DNA of 64,000 bases from Mesorhizobium waimense. Its GTDB lineage: Bacteria > Pseudomonadota > Alphaproteobacteria > Rhizobiales > Rhizobiaceae. Below the pieces are notes generated by a model. It was not told where the DNA came from. It was given only the letters and a program-made list of their open reading frames with translations, and made no database searches. A program made the translations under genes and the position numbers. Location of the stretch: the NCBI RefSeq assembly GCF_003601975.1, contig NZ_QZWZ01000021.1:1-64000 (forward strand), given 5' to 3'. Shown in pieces: positions 44,446 to 52,493 of the stretch (the first letter of the stretch is position 1; each line of letters begins with the position of its first letter).

Positions 44446-45063
44446 TTACTGAACCGCGCCGACCAAAACCTGCTGGCCGTCGCGGATCGAGACCCAGCGG
44501 CCGGTATTGTCGATCGCCTGACGCTTGAGGAAGCGGTAGCCGGTCTCGTCCCACGAGCGGACCTTGTCGGTCAGATTGTCGAGGACGTAATCGCCCTTGT
44601 CGGTGCGCACCGTCAGCACTGCATGGCCCTCGCCATCCGGCTTGCGCACGACGGTCATCAGGAGATCGGCGAGCGATACACCCATGCGATAGAGGTCGCG
44701 GCGCTTCTCCAGGACATAATCCTCGCAGTCGCCGAGGCCGCTGTCCGGATAGGCCCAGACTTCATCCCTGCCGTAGATGTCATAGTCGCTCATCGGCTTG
44801 ACGGCGGCATTCACCTTGGCGGTGACGCTGGTCAGCTTGCGCCAGAGCGCATCGGTCATCCTGGCCGGCGCGAGGCTGCGCGGCCGGATCGAGCATTCGC
44901 CGGGATTGGACTTGCAGAAATCGTAATGTCCGATCGGTTGAGACGTCATCCCGCCGGTCGCCATCGCGCCCGCAGCCGACGCCGGTCCCGCCCAGCATCC
45001 CGAAATCGCCAGCCCTGCGACTGCGCACAAGCGCAGCGTCCGTGCCATCGGTGAGGAAATCAT
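44446..45063 (-). CDS. Transglutaminase-like cysteine peptidase (BTLCP family)
   Basis: The 205 residues have an N-terminal signal segment (to about residue 30). The BTLCP core has the catalytic Cys in YPDSGLGDCEDYVLEKRRDL and the catalytic His in GEGHAVLTVRTDKGDYVLDN. It is a periplasmic papain-fold enzyme. Relatives (LapG) cut adhesins, but the linked c-di-GMP sensor LapD is absent here, so the substrate is open. A TTAA-N7-TTAA box sits 22 bases upstream of the start. Confidence 0.9.
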   Translation of the reverse strand: MISSPMARTLRLCAVAGLAISGCWAGPASAAGAMATGGMTSQPIGHYDFCKSNPGECSIRPRSLAPARMTDALWRKLTSVTAKVNAAVKPMSDYDIYGRDEVWAYPDSGLGDCEDYVLEKRRDLYRMGVSLADLLMTVVRKPDGEGHAVLTVRTDKGDYVLDNLTDKVRSWDETGYRFLKRQAIDNTGRWVSIRDGQQVLVGAVQ

Positions 45064-45084
45064 CGTCCCCGTTCGCCCTTGTTG

Positions 45085-45099
45085 TTAACGAAACGTTAA
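45085..45099. promoter_or_regulatory. CtrA-type box upstream of the BTLCP gene
   Basis: TTAACGAAACGTTAA is an exact TTAA-N7-TTAA, the full consensus of the cell-cycle regulator CtrA. It is centred about 29 bases upstream of the start codon. Confidence 0.6.
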
Positions 45100-45249
45100 G
45101 AGCGATTTACAGTCCGTGTCAATTATGACTGTGGTCCGATTGATGGCATGGTTACTTTCACCATCCTGACAGCGGCCATTGTGCAACAGGCGCGCACGCC
45201 CGGCGCCGCCGTTTGGTGTCTCAGTTGCGCGTCTCACCTTCTGGTAGAG

Positions 45250-46527
45250 TCAGCTCCTGGCGGAGCGCACCAGCCTCGGCTTTGCGGCAACGCGGTTCTG
45301 GCGGCCGTAGCTGGTGATGAAGTCGGCGATGCGCGGCACGATCTCGGAGCGGAAGCGCGAACCGTTGAAGACGCCGTAATGTCCGACCGCCGGCTGCATA
45401 TAATGGGCGTGCCGGTCGGCCGGGATGTTGACGCACAGATCGTGCGCGGCCTGGGTCTGGCCGAGGCCGGAGATGTCGTCATTCTCGCCCTCGACCGTGA
45501 ACAGCGCGACATTGCGGATTGCCGAGGTATCGACCAGATCGCCGCGATGCATCATCTCGCCCCTGGGCAGAGCGTGGCGCACGAACACCGTGTCGACGGT
45601 CTGCAGATAGAATTCCGCCGTCAGGTCCATCACCGCCAGGTACTCGTCGTAGAAATCGCGGTGCTTCTCGGCATTGTCGCCGTCATGCTTGACCAGATGC
45701 ATGAAGAAGTCCTTGTGGGCGATGATGTGGCGGTCGAGGTTCATGCTCATGAAGCCCGACAGCTGCAGGAAGCCTGGATAGACTTCGCGGCCGAAGCCCG
45801 GCACCGGCCAGGGCGCCCGCATGATGACGTTGTCGCGGAACCAGCCGATGCCCTTCTCCTCGGCCAGCAAATTGACCGCGGTCGGATTGCGGCGGGTGTC
45901 GATCGGGCCGCCCATCAATGTCATGGTCGAGGGCACGAAGGGGTCGCCGCGCTTTTCCATCAGCGCCACCGCCGCCAGCACCGGCACCGAAGGCTGGCAG
46001 ACCGCCATGACATGGGTATCTGGGCCGAGCGCATGGAACATGTCGATGATGTAGTCGATATAGTCGTCGAGGTCGAAGCTGCCGTCGGCCACCGGCACCA
46101 TGCGGGCGTCGACCCAGTCGGTAATGTGCACGTCGGCATGCGGCAGCATCGCTTCGACCGTGCCGCGCAGCAGTGTCGCGTAATGGCCCGACATCGGCGC
46201 GACGATCAAAAGCTTCGGATCAGGCTTGCGTCCGGCGGGAACCGCGCGCTCGAAACGGACCAGATTGCAGAACGGCTTCGACCAGACGGTCTTTTCGGTG
46301 ACGTCGACGCTTTTCCAGTCGACCACGGTCTTGGCCAGCTCGAACTTTGGCTTGCCGTAGCGGCGCGTGGTGCGCTCGAACAATTCGGCGGTCGCCGCGA
46401 CCGAGCGGCCAAAGGACGTATGCGAGATCGGGTTGAGCGGATTGGTGTAGAACATCCGTACCGCATCGGCATAGAAGCGGGCGGGCTGCAGCGCCGCATG
46501 GTTCATTTCGTAGAGCTGGTAGAACAT
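45250..46527 (-). CDS. phaZ: Intracellular polyhydroxyalkanoate depolymerase
   Basis: The start is ATG 46527 (MFYQLYEMNHAALQPARFYA); a TTG lies one codon earlier. The 425 residues contain the PhaZ nucleophile box MAVCQPSVPVLAAVALME (Cys replacing the lipase Ser), TDWVDARMVPVADGSFDLDD, the catalytic Asp region VEGENDDISGLGQT and His in PAVGHYGVFNG. It degrades stored polyhydroxybutyrate granules. It is monocistronic here. Confidence 0.93.
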   Translation of the reverse strand: MFYQLYEMNHAALQPARFYADAVRMFYTNPLNPISHTSFGRSVAATAELFERTTRRYGKPKFELAKTVVDWKSVDVTEKTVWSKPFCNLVRFERAVPAGRKPDPKLLIVAPMSGHYATLLRGTVEAMLPHADVHITDWVDARMVPVADGSFDLDDYIDYIIDMFHALGPDTHVMAVCQPSVPVLAAVALMEKRGDPFVPSTMTLMGGPIDTRRNPTAVNLLAEEKGIGWFRDNVIMRAPWPVPGFGREVYPGFLQLSGFMSMNLDRHIIAHKDFFMHLVKHDGDNAEKHRDFYDEYLAVMDLTAEFYLQTVDTVFVRHALPRGEMMHRGDLVDTSAIRNVALFTVEGENDDISGLGQTQAAHDLCVNIPADRHAHYMQPAVGHYGVFNGSRFRSEIVPRIADFITSYGRQNRVAAKPRLVRSARS

Positions 46528-46761
46528 CAAGAACCCCGCTGCTGCATGCGACCGAAGGGACGACGAGCAGCGCCGAGCCTTGAATCTCTCGCGGCGAGGT
46601 TAACAACATATTGTTGCGATGCAATACGTCAATTGGTCTGACAAATGATTCTTTTGTCCAAAGCCTTGGAAATCAGCCTTGAGCGGTAGAGCCGGCTCAA
46701 TGTGCGGTGCCGCAACATGTAGGAAATGTGTCCGGCCCTCTAGCCGGACATATCGGACATT

Positions 46762-47121
46762 TTAGACGCGGGCCATGCAGACGGCGGTGTGGCCCGAACC
46801 GATGAAGCCGAGCTGGCTGGCGGCTCCCTTCGACAGGTCGAGCACACGGCCCCTGATGAACGGACCGCGATCGTTGATGCGCACGACGACGCTGCGGCCA
46901 TTGTTCTTGTTGGTCACCTTGAGCTTTGTGCCGAAGGGCAAGGTGCGGTGCGCGGCGGTCATTGCCGAGGGGTTCATGCGCTCGCCGGAGGCCGTGCGGG
47001 AGTGCAGCGCGTACCAGGAGGCACGACCGCACTGGGCGGCCGCGGAGGAGGCGGAGGCGCCGACCAGCAGGCCAGCCGCTATCGTTACCGCGACAAGCGC
47101 GGTTTGCTTGGATTTCAACAT
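46762..47121 (-). CDS. rlpA: RlpA family septal-ring lytic protein
   Basis: The 119 residues have a signal peptide (to about residue 28) followed by the double-psi beta-barrel of RlpA: GRASWYALHSRTASGERMNP, TAAHRTLPFGTKLKVTN and VVVRINDRGPFIRGRVLDLS. It is short, with no SPOR domain. It is predicted to act on denuded glycan at the division site. A CtrA-type box 38 bases upstream supports cell-cycle expression. Confidence 0.9.
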   Translation of the reverse strand: MLKSKQTALVAVTIAAGLLVGASASSAAAQCGRASWYALHSRTASGERMNPSAMTAAHRTLPFGTKLKVTNKNNGRSVVVRINDRGPFIRGRVLDLSKGAASQLGFIGSGHTAVCMARV

Positions 47122-47158
47122 GTTGGGGGAATGGCTCCGTTTAGACAGACCCCAGCCG

Positions 47159-47173
47159 TTAAGGAACGATTAA
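47159..47173. promoter_or_regulatory. CtrA-type box upstream of rlpA
   Basis: TTAAGGAACGATTAA is an exact TTAA-N7-TTAA, 37 bases before the rlpA ATG. The 47122-47428 gap is otherwise the divergent promoter zone of rlpA and the small membrane gene; no other gene is seen. Confidence 0.6.
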
Positions 47174-47428
47174 GGCACGAAATGCGGCAATCGTCTGGCG
47201 GTTCCGTGGCGGAAGCACACGTTTGGAGTCGTTGGGAAACAGTTTGTCATGAGTCTTCCCGCATCGGGCAGCGTATCTGTGATGAACATCACGCCGGATC
47301 CCAGCCAGTTCTGGCAAGATCGAGCGTTAACAAGCAAGTAGAGATGGACGCGATCGGATCGTTTCCTTTGGCTCTTTCATTGCCGCAGTGACGCTGTTGA
47401 CGATCGACTTGGAAAGGGAATTCCGCCG

Positions 47429-47614
47429 ATGCGGTTGATGAGGAATTTGCTGGCGCTGATCGTGCTGGCCATCGGCGTGTTGTGGTCGTTGCAAGGCATC
47501 GGCCTTGTCCGGGGAAGCTTCATGACCGGCCAGTCGCAATGGCTCTGTATCGGTCTCCTCACCATGCTTGTCGGCTTGCTCGGTCTGGGCTGGGCAAACC
47601 GCTCGCGCATCTGA
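47429..47614 (+). CDS. Small two-helix membrane protein
   Basis: The 61 residues have two hydrophobic spans: MRNLLALIVLAIGVLWSLQG and LCIGLLTMLVGLLGLGWANR. GGAAAGGGAATT lies upstream. The pattern resembles small, conserved membrane proteins of unknown function common in bacteria. It is divergent from rlpA. Confidence 0.7.
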   Translation: MRLMRNLLALIVLAIGVLWSLQGIGLVRGSFMTGQSQWLCIGLLTMLVGLLGLGWANRSRI

Positions 47615-47806
47615 TTGGGCCGCCTGCGACTTTCGCCCACTGGCTCGGTCGGTGCCGATATTGGCGATCCTTGCCTTGGGATCGCCAAGCTCGATGCGGC
47701 CCGCCATCGGCAAGACATCAAGCGTGACCTTTGCCGCCGCTGACGACCATGACCGTCGGCAAGGGCAGCGCCGTGCGTCCGGTTGGACAGACGGCGCCCG
47801 TTAGGA

Positions 47807-48427
47807 TCAGGCTGCCTTTGCCGCCGGCTTGGCAGCCTTGACGTGAGTCACGCTACGGCGTCCGTCAACGCTGATCGGCACATCGCCGTCGACGGTGGCA
47901 CGGCGCACGATCCGCTGCTGGCTTCCATAGTCATTCACCGCATAATGCTGGGTGGCTCGATTGTCCCAGATGGCGACGTCGCCAGCCTGCCACCGCCACC
48001 GCACGGTATTCTCGGGGGTGGTCACATAGGTTTGGAACAAGTCGTAGAGTCTTGAGGAGTCGCTCTTTGATAGGCCGACAAAGCGCTGGACGAAGTTGCC
48101 CAGCAGCAGGGAACGTTCCCCGGTTTCCGGATGCACGCGCACAACAGGGTGCTCGGTTTCGTAGATGGTCGAGGTGAAGACCTCCTCGAAATGTTTCTTT
48201 TCCTCGATGGTGGCGCGAGGACGAACGGCGGCGTAGTCGTAGGCATTGCTGTGAATGGCCCAGAGATTGTCTGCTAGTAATTTGAGCGGTGTCGGCAGGC
48301 TTTCGTATGCGGCATGTGTGTTGGACCAAATGGTATCGCCTCCGGCCGGAGGAATGACGACGCCGCGAAGGACGGAGAACTTCGGATAGGCGTCCACGAA
48401 TGGGTCATCGCCACTCTCTCCGATCAA
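47807..48427 (-). pseudogene. tauD: TauD-type taurine dioxygenase lacking its N-terminal third
   Basis: From about FVDAYPKFSVLRGVVIPPAG onward the sequence is clearly a TauD/TfdA Fe(II)/2-oxoglutarate dioxygenase (GDTIWSNTHAAYESL, HPVVRVHPETGERSLLLGN, RWRWQAGDVAIWDNRATQHY, QRIVRRATVDGD). The distal His and the 2-oxoglutarate Arg are kept. The first ~90-100 residues, including the proximal HxD iron-ligand pair, are absent; the remnant begins exactly at the tauC stop. The only starts are TTG 48427 or internal GTG codons. It is probably inactive. The order tauA-tauB-tauC-(tauD) supports its identity. Confidence 0.8.
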
Positions 48428-49284
48428 TCCCGTCCCGCCCAGGGAACGAGCCGACGCTCGATCCGGCGGATGACGAATTCCAGCACGAAGGCAATTGTTG
48501 CGATCACCAGTATGCCCATCACCACGACGTCGGTGACCAGGAACTGGGCGGCCGACTGGATCATGAAGCCGAGCCCGCGCGTCGCCGCCACCAGTTCGGC
48601 GGCGACCAACGTCGACCAGCCGGCGCCGAGCGCGATGCGCAAGCCAGTCAGGATCGAGGGCAGCGCGCTGGGCAGGATGACGTGCCGGACAAGCTGCGCA
48701 CGCGTGGCGCCGAGCGAGCGCGCCGCGTTGATGCGCTCCTGCGAGACGCCGCGCACGCCTGACGCCGTCGACAGCGCCACCGGCGCCAGCATGGCAATGG
48801 TGATCACCAGGATCTTCGACGGTTCGCCGATGCCGAACCAGATAATGACCAGCGGCAGATAGGCAAGCGGCGGGATTGGCCGCAAGAATTCCAGCAGCGG
48901 ATCGAAGATGCCGCGCCCGATGGTGCTGATGCCGATGGCGAGCCCGACGGGAACGCCGACGAGAACCGCTGCGACCAGCGCTGCGAACACGCGGCCCAGG
49001 CTGGCGACGACGTGTTGGGCGAGCGTCGCGTCGACGAAGCCGTCACGGGCGACGACGACGAACTTGGTCCACACCGCGATGGGCGAAGGCAGAAAGACCG
49101 GCGACACCAGCTGCAGGCGAGCCGAAAGCGCCCATGCCGCCAGCACGGCCAGGATGGTGATGGCGCTGACCGCGCGTGCCGAAATCCCGCGCCGTTTCGG
49201 GTGCGGCCGCGACCACGGCACCGACAGCGCGCTGCTTTCGTCGGTCCTTGTGGTCGGCCGTTCGCTGTAAGAGGTAACGCTCAT
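48424..49284 (-). CDS. tauC: Taurine ABC transporter permease
   Basis: The ATG at 49284 overlaps the tauB stop (ATGA); the frame is open further left but not protein-like. The 286 residues have six predicted helices and the EAA-type motif (INAARSLGATRAQLVRHVIL, PSALPSILTG). It has the TauC/SsuC N-terminus (PSPIAVWTKFVVVARDG). It is the inner-membrane channel of a sulfonate importer. Confidence 0.9.
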   Translation of the reverse strand: MSVTSYSERPTTRTDESSALSVPWSRPHPKRRGISARAVSAITILAVLAAWALSARLQLVSPVFLPSPIAVWTKFVVVARDGFVDATLAQHVVASLGRVFAALVAAVLVGVPVGLAIGISTIGRGIFDPLLEFLRPIPPLAYLPLVIIWFGIGEPSKILVITIAMLAPVALSTASGVRGVSQERINAARSLGATRAQLVRHVILPSALPSILTGLRIALGAGWSTLVAAELVAATRGLGFMIQSAAQFLVTDVVVMGILVIATIAFVLEFVIRRIERRLVPWAGRD

Positions 49285-50054
49285 GCCGCCTCTCCTTCGA
49301 AGATCGCATCGGTCAGTTCGCCGCGCGCCGCCGCGAAGGCCGGGTCGGCCTTGATGGTGCGAATGGCCTCGCCGGCGGCGTAGCGCCGGCTGAAGCCGGT
49401 TTCGAATGTTCGCACCGCGCGGCCCGGTCCGGGCGCCAGCACGACGATGCGGGTGGCCAGCACCAGCGCTTCCTCGATGCCATGCGTGACCATCAGCACG
49501 CCGACACGGCTTGCCGCCCACAGATCGAGCAGGGTCGTCTGCATGCGTTCGCGCGTCAGCGCATCGAGCGCTCCCAACGGCTCGTCGAGCAGCAGGAATT
49601 CAGGTTCGGCGGCGAGTGCGCGGGCCAGGCCGACGCGCTGGCGCATGCCGCCGGAAAGTTCCCAGATGCGCTTGTCGCCGGCGCCATCGAGCTTCACCAG
49701 TTTCAGCAGCGAGTCGGCGCGGCGTGCCCGCTCGCCTGACGGCACGCCGCGCAGCCTGAGAGCAAAGGCGACATTCTCACGCGCGGTCAGCCACGGGAAC
49801 AGCGCATCGTTCTGGAACACCACGGCGCGATCCGGGCCAGGTGCCGTGATCGGCCGGCCGCCGATGCTGGCGCTGCCGCGCGCCGGCTCGACCAGCCCGG
49901 CGGCGACGTTGAGCAGCGAGGTCTTGCCGCAGCCGGAGCGGCCGACCAGCACGACGAAATCGCCTTCGGCGACTGCGATTGAGACGCGCTCGACGGCCGG
50001 CGCCGCCTGGCCGTCATAATGAACCGAGATCTTGTCGAGCACGAGCTGAGGCAT
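49281..50054 (-). CDS. tauB: Taurine ABC transporter ATP-binding protein
   Basis: The 257 residues have Walker A GRSGCGKTSLLNVAAGL, Q-loop VVFQNDALFPWLTARENVAF, signature ELSGGMRQRVGLARAL, Walker B LLLDEPLGALDALTRERMQ and H-loop VTHGIEEAL. SsuB/TauB subfamily. It is coupled to tauC by a 4-base overlap. Confidence 0.9.
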   Translation of the reverse strand: MPQLVLDKISVHYDGQAAPAVERVSIAVAEGDFVVLVGRSGCGKTSLLNVAAGLVEPARGSASIGGRPITAPGPDRAVVFQNDALFPWLTARENVAFALRLRGVPSGERARRADSLLKLVKLDGAGDKRIWELSGGMRQRVGLARALAAEPEFLLLDEPLGALDALTRERMQTTLLDLWAASRVGVLMVTHGIEEALVLATRIVVLAPGPGRAVRTFETGFSRRYAAGEAIRTIKADPAFAAARGELTDAIFEGEAA

Positions 50055-50145
50055 GGTCCCTCGCAGGAGGTTCTACAAATCCACCTGCCCCGTATCCGCT
50101 CATCGTCAGGGGGTCCGGGGCAGGCAGCACGCGTCGCGCGCGCGT

Positions 50146-51159
50146 TCAGTTCGAGGCCAGCGCCTCGGTGACGTATTTCGGCGACACATATTTCGAGTAG
50201 TCGGGCAGCACGGCGTCGATCTTGCCCTGCTCCTTGAGGAAGGCCGAAGCCGCCTCGATCGCCTTGACCGTGCCGCCGCCGAGGAATTTGGTGGAGGCCT
50301 GCTCCTCGAGTGTCGGGAAGCCATAGCCTTTCAAGAGTTGCGGCACTTCTTCCAACTTGGCGCCGGTGATCTTGGCGATCTTGGCCGCCTGCGGCGACGA
50401 CACCGACCATGCGTCGGGCTTGGCCAGGAATTCGGCATAGGCGGCACCCGTCACCTTGACGAAATCGCGCACTGCTTCCGGGTGTTTTTCGGCAAAATCG
50501 GTGCGCACGATCCAGGCGTCAAAGGTCGGCGCGCCCCAGGCGGCAACCTGCGAGGAATCCAGCACCACCTTGCCCGACGTCTTGATCTGGCCGAGCGCCG
50601 GATCCCAGACATAGGCCGCGTCGATGTCGCCGCGCGCGAAGGCGGCGGCGATTTCCGGCGGCCTGAGATTGAGAATCTCAACCGACTTCGGATCGACGCC
50701 TTCATGCTTCAGCGCGGCAAGCAGGCTGTAATGCGTCGTCGACACGAACGGCACCGCCACCTTCTCGCCGGCAAGGTCGGCAATCTTCTCGATGCCGGAA
50801 CCGTTGCGGGCGACCAGCGCTTCGGATTGGCCGATCAGGCCGACGACGAAGATGGTCTGGATCGGCAGCTCGCGGCTCGCCGCGGCCGCCAGCGGGCTCG
50901 ATCCGACATAGCCGATATCGACGGAGCCGGACGCGACCGCCGCGATGACATCGGCGCCGGAATCGAATTTCCGCCAGTCGATCGCGGCCTTGGTCGCCTT
51001 CTCATAGGCGCCGTCGGCTTGCGGCACTTTCGAGGGCTCGACCACGGTCTGGTAGCCGATGGTGATTTTGAGGTCGTCGGCCTGTGCCGGACCGAGGAAG
51101 GCGGCACCGGCAAGTGCCGCCGACGAGAGCAGTATGATGCGTCGCGAAATGGTCGACAT
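50146..51159 (-). CDS. tauA: Taurine ABC transporter substrate-binding protein
   Basis: The start is ATG 51159 (MSTISRRIILLSSAALAGAA, GGAG upstream). The 337 residues comprise a signal peptide (to about 28) and a TauA-like mature protein: YQTVVEPSKVPQADGAYEKA, IDWRKFDSGADVIAAVASGS and VGSSPLAAAASRELPIQ, a pattern characteristic of taurine receptors. It captures taurine or related sulfonates in the periplasm. It is the first gene of tauABC; the enzyme tauD at the end is truncated, so imported taurine would need another desulfonation or deamination route. Confidence 0.9.
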   Translation of the reverse strand: MSTISRRIILLSSAALAGAAFLGPAQADDLKITIGYQTVVEPSKVPQADGAYEKATKAAIDWRKFDSGADVIAAVASGSVDIGYVGSSPLAAAASRELPIQTIFVVGLIGQSEALVARNGSGIEKIADLAGEKVAVPFVSTTHYSLLAALKHEGVDPKSVEILNLRPPEIAAAFARGDIDAAYVWDPALGQIKTSGKVVLDSSQVAAWGAPTFDAWIVRTDFAEKHPEAVRDFVKVTGAAYAEFLAKPDAWSVSSPQAAKIAKITGAKLEEVPQLLKGYGFPTLEEQASTKFLGGGTVKAIEAASAFLKEQGKIDAVLPDYSKYVSPKYVTEALASN

Positions 51160-51367
51160 GATGGGCTCCATGAAAAAGCGAAAATCGGATTGCCTTTTCA
51201 TAGTCCGCTAATTCTATCGTTCTTGTAGAGTTAAATACTTCCAACCGAGGCGGGCTTGTTGGAAAAAAGCCACTGGTGAAGGGATAGCGAGGCGCAAAGT
51301 GCGGCTGCTACCGGCGCGACCGCTACAGATGGCACTGGTCCGCCAACGCCGGCCGAAGCCTGCGAGT

Positions 51368-51416
51368 TCGTCATCCAGGGCGGAGCGACGCGAAGCGGAG
51401 CGCAGACCCCGTGACA
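51368..51416. repeat. Mosaic intergenic repeat, family A (forward)
   Basis: TTCGTCATCCAGGGCGGAGC, GACGCGAAGCGGAGCGCAGACC and GTGACATCAAG, a rearranged copy. The 51160-51709 gap holds the tauA promoter zone, this copy and the next, and no gene. Confidence 0.65.
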
Positions 51417-51495
51417 TCAAGGCGTCGCCACGGTGCAGGCTTTCTTTGATTGGAGGAGCAGCCTTCATTCTGCGCCGCTGCATTCTTCGACCGCC

Positions 51496-51562
51496 GTCAC
51501 GGCATGGATCCCAGGGTCGCCGCGACGTCGCTTCGCTCCTGCTGCGCCCTGGGATGACGAAG
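51496..51562. repeat. Mosaic intergenic repeat, family A (reverse)
   Basis: GTCACGGCATGGATCCCAGG, CGACGTCGCTTCGCTCCTGC and GCCCTGGGATGACGAAGTC. It is the inverted partner of 51368-51416, separated by a spacer with GTGCAGG...TTCTGC blocks also seen before 39516. Confidence 0.75.
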
Positions 51563-51709
51563 TCCACCGTTACCAGCTGCCAAGAACCGAGGTTGCCAGG
51601 AGAAGCCTCGTTCGACAAATCCATGCTTCAAACTCACGCCGAATTGAAACCCCATTCCTGTTTTCGAGGGTAACTATAGTATTCTTATCGACATAGGGAG
51701 TTGAGCACG

Positions 51710-51844
51710 ATGAGCGACCATACCCACCGCTTCCCGACGAACGCTCGTGGCATCGAGTCCGGGCCACAGGTTCCTCTACGTGCAAGGCGGGTTTCTGTGT
51801 CCTCGGCGTCACAAGCCCAGCCTAAAATCGCGCTCGCGGCTTGA
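51710..51844 (+). CDS. 44-residue ORF of unknown function
   Basis: ATG with AGGGAG upstream and a sequence resembling a promoter (TATAGTATTC) about 35 bases before. The product MSDHTHRFPTNARGIESGPQ... is basic and has no signal, membrane segment or recognised motif. It may be a leader peptide of the Rrf2/cbs cluster or a 5' fragment of a lost gene. Confidence 0.25.
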   Translation: MSDHTHRFPTNARGIESGPQVPLRARRVSVSSASQAQPKIALAA

Positions 51845-51991
51845 AAACCAAACAAATTCAAAAGCGATCGGCTTGTATATCATGTCACTAGAATTTATGT
51901 GTCATGACTGCTTGGACGCGGCGGGGAGGCACGCCAAGCGTTTCGCAACTGATGGCAGCAAGCCATCGCATGACAGAGAAACGTTCGGCTC

Positions 51992-52468
51992 ATGCTCACC
52001 AAAAAGGGCAAGTACGGCCTCAAGGCGCTCGTCCATCTCGCGCACTTGCCGGTTGGGCAACTCGCCTTCGTCGGCGATATCGCCGCTGGCAACAACATCC
52101 CGAAGAAGTTTCTCGACGCCATCCTCGGCGAATTGCGCAATGCCGGCTTCGTCCAAAGCCGCAAGGGCAAGGAAGGTGGTTATCGACTGGCGCGCCCGGC
52201 CGACGAGATCAAGGTCGGCCATGTCGTGCGTGTGCTCGACGGGCCGCTTGCGCCGATCCCCTGCGCCAGCCGTACCCAATACCAGCGCTGCGAAGACTGC
52301 AACGAGGCGACATGCCAAGTCAGACATCTGATGCTGGAGGTCCGGCAGGCGATCGCCGAGGTGCTGGATCAGCGCAGCCTCGCCGAGATGCGCGATATCG
52401 GCCTCGACGACCTTACGGTCGCGAGGGACATCGACGACCTTCCGGTAGCGGCGAAGATCCAGGCCTGA
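51992..52468 (+). CDS. Rrf2 family transcriptional regulator with Cys cluster
   Basis: The 158 residues have an N-terminal winged helix (MLTKKGKYGLKALVHLAHLP, NNIPKKFLDAILGELRNAGF, RKGKEGGYRLARP) and a dimer helix. Between them lies PCASRTQYQRCEDCNEATC, four Cys in a C-x8-C-x2-C-x4-C layout. That layout suits an [Fe-S] cluster or a thiol sensor, as in IscR/RirA/NsrR-type members; CymR-type members of the family sense cysteine status instead. It lies directly upstream of an FAD/NAD(P) oxidoreductase and the transsulfuration genes, its likely targets. Confidence 0.88.
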   Translation: MLTKKGKYGLKALVHLAHLPVGQLAFVGDIAAGNNIPKKFLDAILGELRNAGFVQSRKGKEGGYRLARPADEIKVGHVVRVLDGPLAPIPCASRTQYQRCEDCNEATCQVRHLMLEVRQAIAEVLDQRSLAEMRDIGLDDLTVARDIDDLPVAAKIQA

Positions 52469-52493
52469 ACACGCCAAGGCAGGCGGTGTACGC

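Noticed and set aside
45148..46641. A 497-codon open frame on the plus strand
   Set aside because: It is antisense to phaZ, which carries the correct catalytic motifs.
46729..46750. TGTCCGGC/GCCGGACA hairpin after rlpA
   Set aside because: The stem is perfect but no T-run follows on the minus strand; termination is possible but not supported.
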